Positions 8,225 to 16,270 of a DNA stretch of 64,000 nucleotides are shown here, one piece after another. The position numbers were made by a program, and so were the translations under genes. Below the pieces are notes generated by a model. The model saw nothing but the letters and a program-made list of their open reading frames with translations. It made no database searches and was not told the DNA's origin. The first letter of the stretch is position 1, and the number at the start of each line of letters is the position of its first letter. The stretch is from Roseateles sp. (GTDB taxonomy: Bacteria; Pseudomonadota; Gammaproteobacteria; Burkholderiales; Burkholderiaceae_C): the NCBI GenBank assembly GCA_016790285.1, contig JAEUPJ010000081.1:30490-94489 (forward strand), written 5' to 3'.

Positions 8225-8236
8225 ACACAAATGTAT
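8223..8236. promoter_or_regulatory. Palindrome overlapping the LysR start, candidate operator
   Basis: ATACA-CAAA-TGTAT is a perfect 5-bp inverted repeat with a 4-nt centre in an AT-richer spot of the 95-bp divergent region. Its position over the lysR start codon fits an autoregulatory site. It is not a clean T-N11-A box, so this is tentative. Confidence 0.35.
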
Positions 8237-8319
8237 AGCCGCACGATCACCTTCATCAATTCCCAACGAACCCGCCGGTTTCCAGAATGCCTTCCATCGA
8301 CAACGACTGGAGAGCAGTG

Positions 8320-9351
8320 ATGCAAGGCAAGGACAGGACGGCCCTGGTGCTGGGCGCGAGTGGTGGCATCGGCGGCGAGGTGGCGCGCCGCCTGCGGGAC
8401 GCCGGCTGGCGGGTGGTGGCGCTGCGCCGCGGCCTGCCTGCGGCGCATGAGGTGCGCGACGGCCTGCACTGGCAGCGTGGCGACGCGCTGAACGCGGCCG
8501 ACGTGCGGGCCGCCGCGCGCGGCTGCGGCGTCATCGTGCACGCCGTGAACCCGCCCGGCTACCGCGACTGGGACCGCGTCGTGCTGCCCATGCTCGACCA
8601 CAGCATCGCCGCCGCGCAGGCCGAGGGCGCCACGCTCGTGCTGCCGGGCACGGTCTACAACTACGGCCCCGACGCCTTCCCGCTGCTGGCCGAAGACGCC
8701 GCTCAGCGCCCGGTCACCCGCAAGGGCGCCATCCGCGCGGAGATGGAGGCCCGGCTGCGCGCAGCCAGCGGCGCGGCGCTGCGCGTCATCATCGTGCGGG
8801 CGGGAGACTTCTTCGGCCCGCAGGCGCGCAACAGCTGGTTCTCGCAAGGCATGGTCAAGCCCGGCCAGGCGGTGAAGACCATCGCCAACCCGCCGGCAGC
8901 GGGCGTGGGCCACCAGTGGAGCTACCTGCCCGACGTGGCGCAGGCGATGGTGGAGCTGCTCGGCGTGCGCCACACCCTGCCGGCCTTCAACAACCTCCAC
9001 ATGACCGGCCACTGGGACGCTACCGGCCGCGAGATGGCCGAGGCCATCCAGCGCGTCGTGGCCCGGCGCACAGGCCGCACGCCGCGCATCGCGGGCTTTC
9101 CGTGGTGGCTGCTCACGCTGGCTTCGCCCTTCGTGAAGACCTTCCGGGACATGCGCGAAATGCGCTACCTCTGGCAGCGCCCGGTGCGCCTGGCGGGCAC
9201 GCGGCTTGCCACGGTGCTGGGTCGCGAACCCCACACCCCGCTGGACGAGGCGGTGGAGGCGGCCCTGCAAGGCCTGGGCTGCCTGCCCGCCGCGGTGCAC
9301 GAGGTGGCCGGCGCGCGCCCCTCGACGCCACTTCACCCCTCACGCCCATGA
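8320..9351 (+). CDS. NAD(P)-dependent epimerase/dehydratase family protein
   Basis: A 343-residue extended-SDR protein. The Rossmann nucleotide motif VLGASGGIGGEVA is at the N-terminus, and VYNYGPDAFPL holds the Tyr of the active-site region, though the usual YxxxK spacing is not obvious. The ATG at 8320 is chosen over 8287 because GGAGAG sits 7 nt before it. A C-terminal hydrophobic stretch (WWLLTLASPF) may associate with membrane. It is first in an operon: its TGA overlaps the ATG of the first Anbu gene by 4 nt. Substrate unknown. Confidence 0.85.
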   Translation: MQGKDRTALVLGASGGIGGEVARRLRDAGWRVVALRRGLPAAHEVRDGLHWQRGDALNAADVRAAARGCGVIVHAVNPPGYRDWDRVVLPMLDHSIAAAQAEGATLVLPGTVYNYGPDAFPLLAEDAAQRPVTRKGAIRAEMEARLRAASGAALRVIIVRAGDFFGPQARNSWFSQGMVKPGQAVKTIANPPAAGVGHQWSYLPDVAQAMVELLGVRHTLPAFNNLHMTGHWDATGREMAEAIQRVVARRTGRTPRIAGFPWWLLTLASPFVKTFRDMREMRYLWQRPVRLAGTRLATVLGREPHTPLDEAVEAALQGLGCLPAAVHEVAGARPSTPLHPSRP

Positions 9352-10088
9352 CCTACTGCGTTGCGATGCGCCTGCGCGCCGGCCTGCTGTTTGCGTCCGA
9401 CACCCGAACCAATGCCGGGGTCGACCAGATCGCCACGTTCCGCAAGATGCACCAGTTCCAGATCCCGCACCAGCGCGAGATCGTGGTGCTCACGGCGGGC
9501 AACCTGGCGACGACGCAATCCGTCATCTCGCTGCTCAACCAGCGCCTGAAGGGCGACGCCGAGCACCTGCTCAACGTGCCCAGCCTGTACGACGGCGCCG
9601 TGCTGCTGGGCCGCACGGTGCGCGAGGTCATCGAGCGCGACCAGGACCACCACGACCGCCGCCACGTGGACTTCGGCGCCAACTTCCTGCTCGGCGGCCA
9701 GATCAAAGGCGAAGGCCCGCGCCTGTTCCACGTCTACCCGCAGGGCAACTTCATCGAGGCCACCGAGGACACGCCCTACTTCCAGATCGGCGAGAGCAAG
9801 TACGGCAAGCCCATCATCGACCGGGTCGTGCACTACGAGACCACGCCGCTGGACGAAGCCGCCAAGTGCACGCTCGTGAGCTTCGACTCCACCATCCGCT
9901 CCAACCTGTCGGTCGGCCTGCCCATCGACATCCTGATGCTGCGCGCCAACCAGTTCGAGCAGGCCATGAAGCCGCCGCACCGCGTGGAGCGCGACGACCC
10001 CTACTTCCTCGCGCTGCGCAACGGCTGGAGCGCCGGGCTGCGCAAGGTCTTTGACGAACTGCCCGACGAGCCCTGGTTCGAAGTGTGA
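9348..10088 (+). CDS. Anbu-type (ancestral proteasome) protease, copy 1
   Basis: A 246-residue member of the Anbu family, a bacterial relative of the proteasome beta subunit and HslV with the N-terminal nucleophile fold. It begins MTYCVAMRLR, so removal of Met1 would expose Thr2 as the catalytic nucleophile. Asp18 (FASDTRTNAG) and Lys33 (TFRKM) sit where the family's other catalytic residues lie. Anbu assembles into open helical rings; its natural substrate is not settled. The usual Anbu partners (alpha-E protein, ATP-grasp, transglutaminase-like) are not adjacent. Start fixed by a 4-nt ATGA overlap with the epimerase gene. A second copy follows after 72 nt. Confidence 0.92.
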   Translation: MTYCVAMRLRAGLLFASDTRTNAGVDQIATFRKMHQFQIPHQREIVVLTAGNLATTQSVISLLNQRLKGDAEHLLNVPSLYDGAVLLGRTVREVIERDQDHHDRRHVDFGANFLLGGQIKGEGPRLFHVYPQGNFIEATEDTPYFQIGESKYGKPIIDRVVHYETTPLDEAAKCTLVSFDSTIRSNLSVGLPIDILMLRANQFEQAMKPPHRVERDDPYFLALRNGWSAGLRKVFDELPDEPWFEV

Positions 10089-10160
10089 GCTGGCCCCTGC
10101 GCGACACGGGCCATGAAGTGACTCGCGATAATCCGCCGAGCCACTTCGCGCCCCATTCCC

Positions 10161-10904
10161 ATGACCTACTGCGTTGCGATGCGCCTGCGCTCAGGCTTGC
10201 TGTTCGCCTCCGACACCCGCACCAACGCGGGCGTCGACCACATCGCGAGCTTTCGCAAGATGTACCAGTTCCAGATCCCGCACCAGCGCGAGATCGTGAT
10301 CCTGACGGCGGGCAACCTCGCCACGACGCAGTCGGTGCTGTCGCTGCTCAATGCGCGGCTCGCCGGTGAAGGCGAGCACCTGCTCAACGTGCCGAGCCTG
10401 TACGACGCCGCCGTGCTGCTGGGTCGCACGCTCAAGGAAGTCGTCGCGCGCGACGCCGAAGGCGGCGCCCAGCGCCAGGGCGTGGACTTCGGCGCCAACT
10501 TCCTGCTCGGCGGCCAGATCAAGGGCGAGGGCCCGCGCCTGTTCCACGTCTACCCGCAGGGCAACTTCATCGAGGCCACCGAGGACACGCCCTACTTCCA
10601 GATCGGCGAGAGCAAGTACGGCAAGCCCATCATCGACCGCGTCATCCACTACGAGACCACGCCGTTGGACGAAGCCGCCAAGTGCACCCTCGTGAGCTTC
10701 GACTCCACCATCCGCTCCAACCTGTCGGTCGGCCTGCCCATCGACATCCTGATGCTGCGCGCCAACCAGTTCGAGCAAGCCATGAAGCCGCCGCACCGCG
10801 TGGGGCGCGACGACCCCTACTTCCTGGCGCTGCGCGATGGCTGGAGCCAGGGGCTCAAGAAGGTCTTCGACGACCTGCCCAACGAGCCGTGGTTCGACGC
10901 GTGA
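10161..10904 (+). CDS. Anbu-type (ancestral proteasome) protease, copy 2
   Basis: A 247-residue paralogue of the preceding gene, again with Thr2, Asp18 and Lys33. From VDFGANF to KPPHRV (107 residues) the two proteins differ at one position (Ile for Val), and the matching 321 nt differ at 8 sites; the N-terminal 106 residues differ at roughly 20. This uneven divergence suggests gene conversion after duplication. The two could form a mixed ring or work in separate conditions. Its TGA overlaps the GTG of the downstream hydrolase (GTGA). The 72-nt gap before it could hold its own start signals, but no strong ribosome-binding site is visible. Confidence 0.92.
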   Translation: MTYCVAMRLRSGLLFASDTRTNAGVDHIASFRKMYQFQIPHQREIVILTAGNLATTQSVLSLLNARLAGEGEHLLNVPSLYDAAVLLGRTLKEVVARDAEGGAQRQGVDFGANFLLGGQIKGEGPRLFHVYPQGNFIEATEDTPYFQIGESKYGKPIIDRVIHYETTPLDEAAKCTLVSFDSTIRSNLSVGLPIDILMLRANQFEQAMKPPHRVGRDDPYFLALRDGWSQGLKKVFDDLPNEPWFDA

Positions 10905-11791
10905 CCGTCGATCGCCTCGAACGCTGGGAGCACACGTCCCCCATCACCGGCACCGTGCTTCGCAGTTGGCGCAGCGTGCCCAGTGGCAAGCCGCTGCTGC
11001 ACTTCCTGCACGGCAACGGATTCTGCGGCCGGGTGTACGAGCCCATGCTGCAGGCGCTGGCCGCCGACTTCGACCTCTGGCTGTGCGACGCCCCCGGCCA
11101 CGGCGACAGCGAGGCAGCCGCGCGCTTCCCCGGCTGGAATGCCTGCGCCAATGCCGCGCTGGAGGCCTTCCAGGCGGGGCGCGGGGCGTATGGCGACGTG
11201 CCCTGCTTCGCCGTGGGCCACAGCTTCGGCGGCGTGCAGACGGGCCTGCTGCTGGCCGAGCCGAAGCAGCCCTTCTCCCGAGCGGTGCTGCTGGACCCGG
11301 TGCTGTTCCCGCCGCCCATGCTGCTGACGGCGCAACTGATCGGCCGCGTGGGCAGCGGCCTCGCCAACCCGCTCGCGCGCGCCTCGCGCCGCCGCCGCCG
11401 CGAATGGCCGAGCCGCGACGAGGCCCGCGAGCGCCTGCGCGGGCGCGGCACCTACCGCGGCTGGACGGAAGCCGCGCTCAACGCCTTCGTCACGCACGCC
11501 CTGCGCGACACGCCCGCTGGCAGCGTCGAGCTCAAGTGCGCGCCCGAGCTCGAAGCCACGATCTTCAGCACCATGCCCGCCCAGCTGTGGAGCCGGCTCC
11601 GGCGCATCCCCGTGCCCACGCTGCTGGTCCATGGCCGCGAGACCATGCCTTTCGTGCAGGCGGGCTGCGCACGCGCGGCGCGGCACAACCCGTCCCACGT
11701 GCACGTGCAGGTCACGGCCGGCGGCCACTGCTTCATGCAGCAAGACCCGGCCGACGCCGCCGCGCGGGTGCGCGCCCACCTGCTGGGCTGA
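10901..11791 (+). CDS. Alpha/beta hydrolase
   Basis: A 296-residue alpha/beta hydrolase that starts at a GTG overlapping the Anbu-2 stop by 4 nt. Motifs: oxyanion HGNG at 37-40, DAPGHGDS at 63-70, nucleophile elbow VGHSFGG with Ser108, and a C-terminal GGHCFM His. The late segment PVPTLLVHGRE probably carries the acidic residue's region. It has no signal peptide. Translational coupling places it in the same operon as the epimerase and Anbu genes, but a common pathway is not evident. It ends 12 nt before the convergent nadC stop. Confidence 0.87.
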   Translation: MTVDRLERWEHTSPITGTVLRSWRSVPSGKPLLHFLHGNGFCGRVYEPMLQALAADFDLWLCDAPGHGDSEAAARFPGWNACANAALEAFQAGRGAYGDVPCFAVGHSFGGVQTGLLLAEPKQPFSRAVLLDPVLFPPPMLLTAQLIGRVGSGLANPLARASRRRRREWPSRDEARERLRGRGTYRGWTEAALNAFVTHALRDTPAGSVELKCAPELEATIFSTMPAQLWSRLRRIPVPTLLVHGRETMPFVQAGCARAARHNPSHVHVQVTAGGHCFMQQDPADAAARVRAHLLG

Positions 11792-11803
11792 AGGCCGAGC
11801 AGC

Positions 11804-12673
11804 TCAGCCCGTGACGGGGCCCAGCACGCGCATGGAGTAGTCCACCGCGCGCACGTCCTTGGTCAGCCGGCCGATGGAGATGCGGTCCACGCCCGTGGCC
11901 GCGATCCAGCGCAGCTGGTCCAGCGCCACGCCGCCCGACACCTCCAGCAGCGCGCGGCCCGCATTGACGGCCACGGCCTCGCGCATCTGCGGCTCGGTGA
12001 AGTTGTCCAGCAGCACGCTGACCGCGCCCGAGGCCAGCGCCTCGCGCAGCTGGTCGAGCGTCTCGACCTCGACCTGGATGTCCACGCCCGCGTTCAGCGC
12101 CTGGGCCGCGCGCAAGGCCGCGCCCACGCCACCGGCGGCGGCGATGTGGTTTTCCTTGATCAGGATGCCGGCATACAGCGCCAGGCGCTGGTTCTGGCCG
12201 CCACCCACGCGCACGGCGTACTTCTGCGCCAGGCGCAGGCCCGGAATCGTCTTGCGCGTGTCCAGGATGGCGCAGCCGCGCGGGTTGGGGCTGGCGCCCG
12301 CCACCGCGTCCACATGGGCGCGGGTGATCGTGGCGGTGCCCGACAGCAGCTGCAGGAAATTCAGCGCTGGCCGCTCCGCGCTCAGCAGCGCCCGGCCATC
12401 GGCCTCGATGCGGCAGACCTCGCTGTCGGCCGTCATGGACGCGCCTTCGTCGTAGAGCCAGTCGATGCGAGCGCTGGTGTCGAGTGTGGCGAACACGCCG
12501 TCGAACCAGTCACGCCCGCACAGCACCGCCGCTTCGCGCACCAAGACCCGCGCGGCCACGCGCCGGCCGGCGGGCACGAGCTGGGCCGTCCAGTCGCAGC
12601 GGCCGATGTCTTCGGCCAGCGCCTCGCGGATGTTGCGTGCGCGCGCTTCGGCCAGCGTCTCCTCGGCAAACAT
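11804..12673 (-). CDS. nadC: Nicotinate-nucleotide pyrophosphorylase (quinolinate phosphoribosyltransferase)
   Basis: A 289-residue NadC. It converts quinolinate and PRPP to nicotinate mononucleotide, CO2 and pyrophosphate in de novo NAD synthesis. Signatures are clear: ERPALNFLQLLSGTAT, DTRKTIPGLRLAQKYAVR, GGGQNQR and LIKENHI. The tail SGGVALDQLRWIAATGVDRI is the family's phosphate-binding end. The ATG at 12673 overlaps the upstream stop by one base (TGATG); a GTG one codon earlier (12676) is possible. nadA and nadB are not nearby. It is the second gene after the FAH-family enzyme. Confidence 0.95.
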   Translation of the reverse strand: MFAEETLAEARARNIREALAEDIGRCDWTAQLVPAGRRVAARVLVREAAVLCGRDWFDGVFATLDTSARIDWLYDEGASMTADSEVCRIEADGRALLSAERPALNFLQLLSGTATITRAHVDAVAGASPNPRGCAILDTRKTIPGLRLAQKYAVRVGGGQNQRLALYAGILIKENHIAAAGGVGAALRAAQALNAGVDIQVEVETLDQLREALASGAVSVLLDNFTEPQMREAVAVNAGRALLEVSGGVALDQLRWIAATGVDRISIGRLTKDVRAVDYSMRVLGPVTG

Positions 12674-13371
12674 CACTCGGGCTGCCCCACCGTCAGCGTG
12701 ATCTCGCCCAGGCCCTCGATGCGGCCCACGAGCACGTCGCCCGGCACCACGGCACCCACGCCCGCCGGCGTGCCGGTGTAGATCAGGTCGCCCGGGTGCA
12801 GGTGGTAGAGATGGCTGAGGTTGGAGACGATCTCGGCCTGGTTCCAGATCATGTCGGCCAGGTCACCGTGCTGCTTCTCCACGCCATTGACCGACAGCGT
12901 GATGGCGCCCTTGTCCAGGCGACCCACGTCACCCACGCGCACGATCTCGCCGAGGATGGCGGACTGGTCGAAGCCCTTGGCCGTGTCCCAGGGCTTGCCG
13001 GCGGCCTTGGCGGCGGCCTGCAGGTCGCGGCGGGTCATGTCCAGGCCCGCGGCATAGCCCCACACGGCCGCCACGGCCGCCTCGGGCGTGACCTTGAACA
13101 CCGGCGCGCCGATGGCCAGCACCAGCTCCATCTCGTAGTGGTAGTTCTGGGTCTCGGTCGGGTAGGGCACAGTGGCGCCCGACGGGGTCAGCGCATGAGC
13201 TGGTTTCGTGAAGTAAAACGGCGGCTCGCGCGTCGGGTCGGCGCCCATCTCGCGGGCATGATCGGCATAGTTGCGGCCGACGCAGAAGATGCGGCGCACC
13301 GCGTAGCGCGCGTCCGTGCCACGGACGGCGGCGCTGGGAATCTCGGCCGGAGGGAAGACGAAATTGCTCAT
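12673..13371 (-). CDS. Fumarylacetoacetate hydrolase family protein
   Basis: A 232-residue FAH-fold enzyme. The family hydrolyses or isomerises acylpyruvate-type C-C bonds in aromatic degradation with a divalent metal. Diagnostic blocks are IFCVGRNYADHAREMG, YHYEMELVLAIG (metal-binding acidic residues), GYAAGLDMTRRDLQ and YTGTPAGVGAVVPGD. Its length matches the small class such as fumarylpyruvate hydrolase. The frame is open 79 codons upstream but that part is low-complexity Arg/Gly, so MSNFVFPP at 13371 is taken as the start. That start codon shares the palindrome CATG with the divergent RlpA gene, which leaves no intergenic space. Confidence 0.9.
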   Translation of the reverse strand: MSNFVFPPAEIPSAAVRGTDARYAVRRIFCVGRNYADHAREMGADPTREPPFYFTKPAHALTPSGATVPYPTETQNYHYEMELVLAIGAPVFKVTPEAAVAAVWGYAAGLDMTRRDLQAAAKAAGKPWDTAKGFDQSAILGEIVRVGDVGRLDKGAITLSVNGVEKQHGDLADMIWNQAEIVSNLSHLYHLHPGDLIYTGTPAGVGAVVPGDVLVGRIEGLGEITLTVGQPE

Positions 13372-14299
13372 GGCATGGCTTGGACGATGCAAGGACAGCG
13401 CGCAGCATACTGGGCTGGCGTTGGCCCTGGCCACGCTGGCGCTCATGACCGGCTGCGCCACGCGGGCACCGGCGCCTGGCACCGCCCCGGCGCCGTCATC
13501 GTTCCCGGCCGACCGCGACGGCCCGCTGCCCAACCCGCCCGCCGACCTCGCCCGCGTGCCCGACGCCGTGCCCCGCCTGGAGCCCATCCGCTTCGGCGGC
13601 CCCAACAAGCCCTACGAGGTGCTCGGCGAGCGCTACGAGCCCATCGCGGGCGACGCGCCCTATGCCGACCGCGGCCTGGCGTCCTGGTACGGGCGCAAGT
13701 TCCACGGCCGCCCCACCGCCAGCGGTGAGGTCTACAACATGTACGCCATGACGGCGGCCCACCCCACGCTGCCCATCCCGAGCTATGCCCGCGTGCGCAA
13801 CCCGGCCAACGGGCGCGAGGTCATCGTGCGCATCAACGACCGCGGGCCCTTCCACAAGGGGCGCCTCATCGACCTGAGCTACACGGCGGCCCTGAAGCTC
13901 GACCTGCTGCGCGGCGTGGCGCCCGTGGAGGTGCGCCGCATCACCTACGCCGAGATCCGCGCGGGCCTGGCCACGCCCTCCCCCGCCACCGCCGAGCCCG
14001 CCCCGGTCTATGTGCCGGCCGCGCCGCAGGGCGGCCCCGAGCGCGAGACGACGCCGGGCGGCGGCAGCACCTACTGGCTGCAGTTCGGCGCCTTCGGCAA
14101 GCTCGACGGCGCCGAGGCGCTGCGCCAGCGCGTGGCCGAGGCCGACCTCACACTGCTGCCCCTGCTCACCATCGTGCGCGAGGCCGGCCTGCACCGCCTG
14201 CGGGCCGGCCCCTTCCCGAGCGCCGACGAGGCCCGTGCCACCGCCGCGCGGCTGCGCGACGACAGCCGGCTGGACGCCACGCTGGTGGAGAAGCGCTAG
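13370..14299 (+). CDS. rlpA: Septal ring lytic transglycosylase RlpA-like lipoprotein with SPOR domain
   Basis: About 309 residues. A hydrophobic leader ends in ALMTGC, a plausible lipobox, so this should be an outer-membrane lipoprotein. The double-psi beta-barrel RlpA domain is clear: LASWYGRKFHGRPTASGE, YAMTAAHPTLPIPS and VRINDRGPFHKGRLIDLS with the conserved Asp. The C-terminus (YWLQFGAFGKLDGAEALR onward) is a SPOR domain, which binds denuded glycan strands at the division septum. RlpA cleaves such glycans in Pseudomonas. The start is uncertain: the ATG at 13370 overlaps the start of the divergent gene, and a nearby TTG or CTG could be used instead. Confidence 0.88.
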   Translation: MAWLGRCKDSAQHTGLALALATLALMTGCATRAPAPGTAPAPSSFPADRDGPLPNPPADLARVPDAVPRLEPIRFGGPNKPYEVLGERYEPIAGDAPYADRGLASWYGRKFHGRPTASGEVYNMYAMTAAHPTLPIPSYARVRNPANGREVIVRINDRGPFHKGRLIDLSYTAALKLDLLRGVAPVEVRRITYAEIRAGLATPSPATAEPAPVYVPAAPQGGPERETTPGGGSTYWLQFGAFGKLDGAEALRQRVAEADLTLLPLLTIVREAGLHRLRAGPFPSADEARATAARLRDDSRLDATLVEKR

Positions 14300-15036
14300 C
14301 GCCCGCCGGCCACGTCCAGCATGGCGCCCACCGTGTAGCTGGCCGCATCGCTGAGCAGCCAGGCGATGGCCTCGGCGATCTCCTCCGGCCGGCCCAGGCG
14401 CTGGATGGGAATGGTGGATGCGGCGTCGTGCAGGTCCAGGCCGCTGTCGGCGTGGATGTCGGTCTCGATGATGCCGGGGCGCACGCCGTTGACGCGGATG
14501 CCTTCGCCGATGAGCTCACGCGCGAGGCCCTTGGTCAGCGTGTCCACGGCGCCCTTGCTGGCGGCGTAGTCCACGTAGATGCCGGCCGAGCCGAACTCGG
14601 CCGCGCGCGAACTCAGGTTGACGATGGCGCCTCCCGCGCCGCCGTGGCGGGTGCTCATGCGGCGCGCCGCGTGCTGGCAGCACAGCAGCGTGCCGATCAC
14701 GTTGACGTCGAAGACACGGCGCCAGCGCGCGGTGGTCATCGTCTCCAGCCGCCCGGCCGGGGCCACGATGCCGGCGTTGTTGACCAGCCCCGCCAGACGC
14801 CCGCCGGCGGCGTCCAGGCGCTCGAACATCGCGGCCACCTGCGCCTCGTCGGCCACGTCGGCCTGCAGCACGAGGGCACGCCGGCCGAGCTGCTCGATGC
14901 GCGCAGCCAGCGCCTGGGCGGCAGCGGCGTCGCGCGCGAAGTTCAGGGCCACGTCCCAGCCCGCCTGCGCGCAACGCCAGGCGGTGGCGGCACCGATACC
15001 GCGTGAACTTCCCGTGATCAATATCCAGTCCGGCAT
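14296..15036 (-). CDS. SDR family oxidoreductase
   Basis: A 246-residue classical short-chain dehydrogenase/reductase. TGSSRGIGAATA is the Rossmann glycine motif, NNAG is in LAGLVNNAGIVAP, the catalytic Ser is in VNLSSRAAEFG, and YVDYAASKGAV gives the Tyr-x-x-x-Lys pair (DYAASK). The C-terminus SYTVGAMLDVAGGR is typical of FabG-like members. Substrate not predictable. The ATG at 15036 is preferred; another lies three codons upstream. The 3' end overlaps the convergent rlpA stop by 4 nt. Its start region again shares a CATG with an in-frame ATG of the divergent diguanylate cyclase. Confidence 0.92.
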   Translation of the reverse strand: MPDWILITGSSRGIGAATAWRCAQAGWDVALNFARDAAAAQALAARIEQLGRRALVLQADVADEAQVAAMFERLDAAGGRLAGLVNNAGIVAPAGRLETMTTARWRRVFDVNVIGTLLCCQHAARRMSTRHGGAGGAIVNLSSRAAEFGSAGIYVDYAASKGAVDTLTKGLARELIGEGIRVNGVRPGIIETDIHADSGLDLHDAASTIPIQRLGRPEEIAEAIAWLLSDAASYTVGAMLDVAGGR

Positions 15037-15064
15037 GCCCGGCATTGTGGCGTTGTCGGAGAAG

Positions 15065-16270
15065 ATGCAAGACCTGCCCATGAATTTCCTCGACGTCCCG
15101 ACCCTGCTGCAGGTCAGCGCCACTTTCAACGTGATCGCCGCGCTGGCCTGGCTCGTGCTTGCCAAGGCCTTCCGCATCGCGCCGCGTGCGAGCTGGCTGA
15201 TGGTGGCCAGCCACCTGGTGCGCGTGCCGCACCTGAGCTGCGGCGACTGCATGGCCACAGCCCCCGTGGCCGTGCGCCTGGTCATCCCCGAGCTGCTGCT
15301 GATGTCCAGCATCGTGCTGCTGCTGCTGGCGCTGCGCCGCATGCTGGGCAGCCGCGTGCGCCCGCGCCACATCGCGTGGATCAGTGGCGTGGGTGCCGTG
15401 AGCGTCGTGGCCGGCGCGGTCAGCGGCTCGGCCACGGCGCCGCAGCTGGCCAACATGCTGAGCATCGCGCTGCTGGCCGGCCTGGCCGTGCGCGAGATCT
15501 CGCGCGGCGTCGGCGACAGGCTCTCACGCGCCATCACGGTCTGCACGGCGCTCCCCTTCGCCTTGCTGTCCCTGCTGAGCCTGATACAGGCGGCGATGCT
15601 GCTGACCGTGCACGGCTGGGGCGAGCGGCTGCTGGCCAGCCCGCTGCCCGGGCCGTGGCGCGCGCTGATCGGGCTCGTCGTCACCGTGGGCATCAGCCTG
15701 ACCCTGATCGCGCTGATGATCTGGCGGCTGGTCATGCGCATCCAGCACCTCACCCACCGCGACCCGCTGACGGGTGCGCTGAACCGGCGCGCGTTCGAGC
15801 AGGCCCTGGCCGAGGCGCAGGCGCAGCTCGCCCGCGGGCGCGGCTTTGCCTTGGTGATGATCGACATCGACCACTTCAAGCGCATCAACGACCAGCACGG
15901 CCACGCCGCCGGCGACGCGGCGCTGCTGCACTGCGTGGCGCTGTGGCAGGCCAACCTGCGCGAGTTCGACCGCCTGGGCCGGCTCGGCGGCGAGGAGTTC
16001 TGCGCGCTGCTGCCGCTGGCCACGCCCGGCGACCTGACGACGGCCGCGGCCGTCGCCGAACGGCTGCGCAGCCAGCTGGCCGCCACGCCCTTGCGCTGGG
16101 GCAGCATCGAGCTCGTGCTGACGGCGAGTTTCGGCGTCGCCCTGCCGGCGCAGGAAGACGCGGGCGGCGAAGTGGCCCTGGTGCGTGCCGATGCCGAGCT
16201 CTACCGCGCCAAGGCCGAGGGCCGCAACCGCGTCTGCGTGGCGACGCACCTGGTGCCGGCGGCCGCATGA
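15065..16270 (+). CDS. Membrane diguanylate cyclase (GGDEF), first of a tandem pair
   Basis: About 401 residues: six or seven membrane segments over roughly the first 220 residues, then a GGDEF domain (HRDPLTGALNRRAFE onward). The active site is GGEEF, and REFD sits exactly five residues before it, the RxxD inhibitory site, so product inhibition by c-di-GMP is expected. The enzyme makes c-di-GMP from two GTP. The membrane part carries no named sensor. GGAGAAG abuts the ATG at 15065; ATGs at 15035 and 15080 are alternatives. It overlaps the next GGDEF gene by 4 nt (ATGA). Confidence 0.9.
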   Translation: MQDLPMNFLDVPTLLQVSATFNVIAALAWLVLAKAFRIAPRASWLMVASHLVRVPHLSCGDCMATAPVAVRLVIPELLLMSSIVLLLLALRRMLGSRVRPRHIAWISGVGAVSVVAGAVSGSATAPQLANMLSIALLAGLAVREISRGVGDRLSRAITVCTALPFALLSLLSLIQAAMLLTVHGWGERLLASPLPGPWRALIGLVVTVGISLTLIALMIWRLVMRIQHLTHRDPLTGALNRRAFEQALAEAQAQLARGRGFALVMIDIDHFKRINDQHGHAAGDAALLHCVALWQANLREFDRLGRLGGEEFCALLPLATPGDLTTAAAVAERLRSQLAATPLRWGSIELVLTASFGVALPAQEDAGGEVALVRADAELYRAKAEGRNRVCVATHLVPAAA

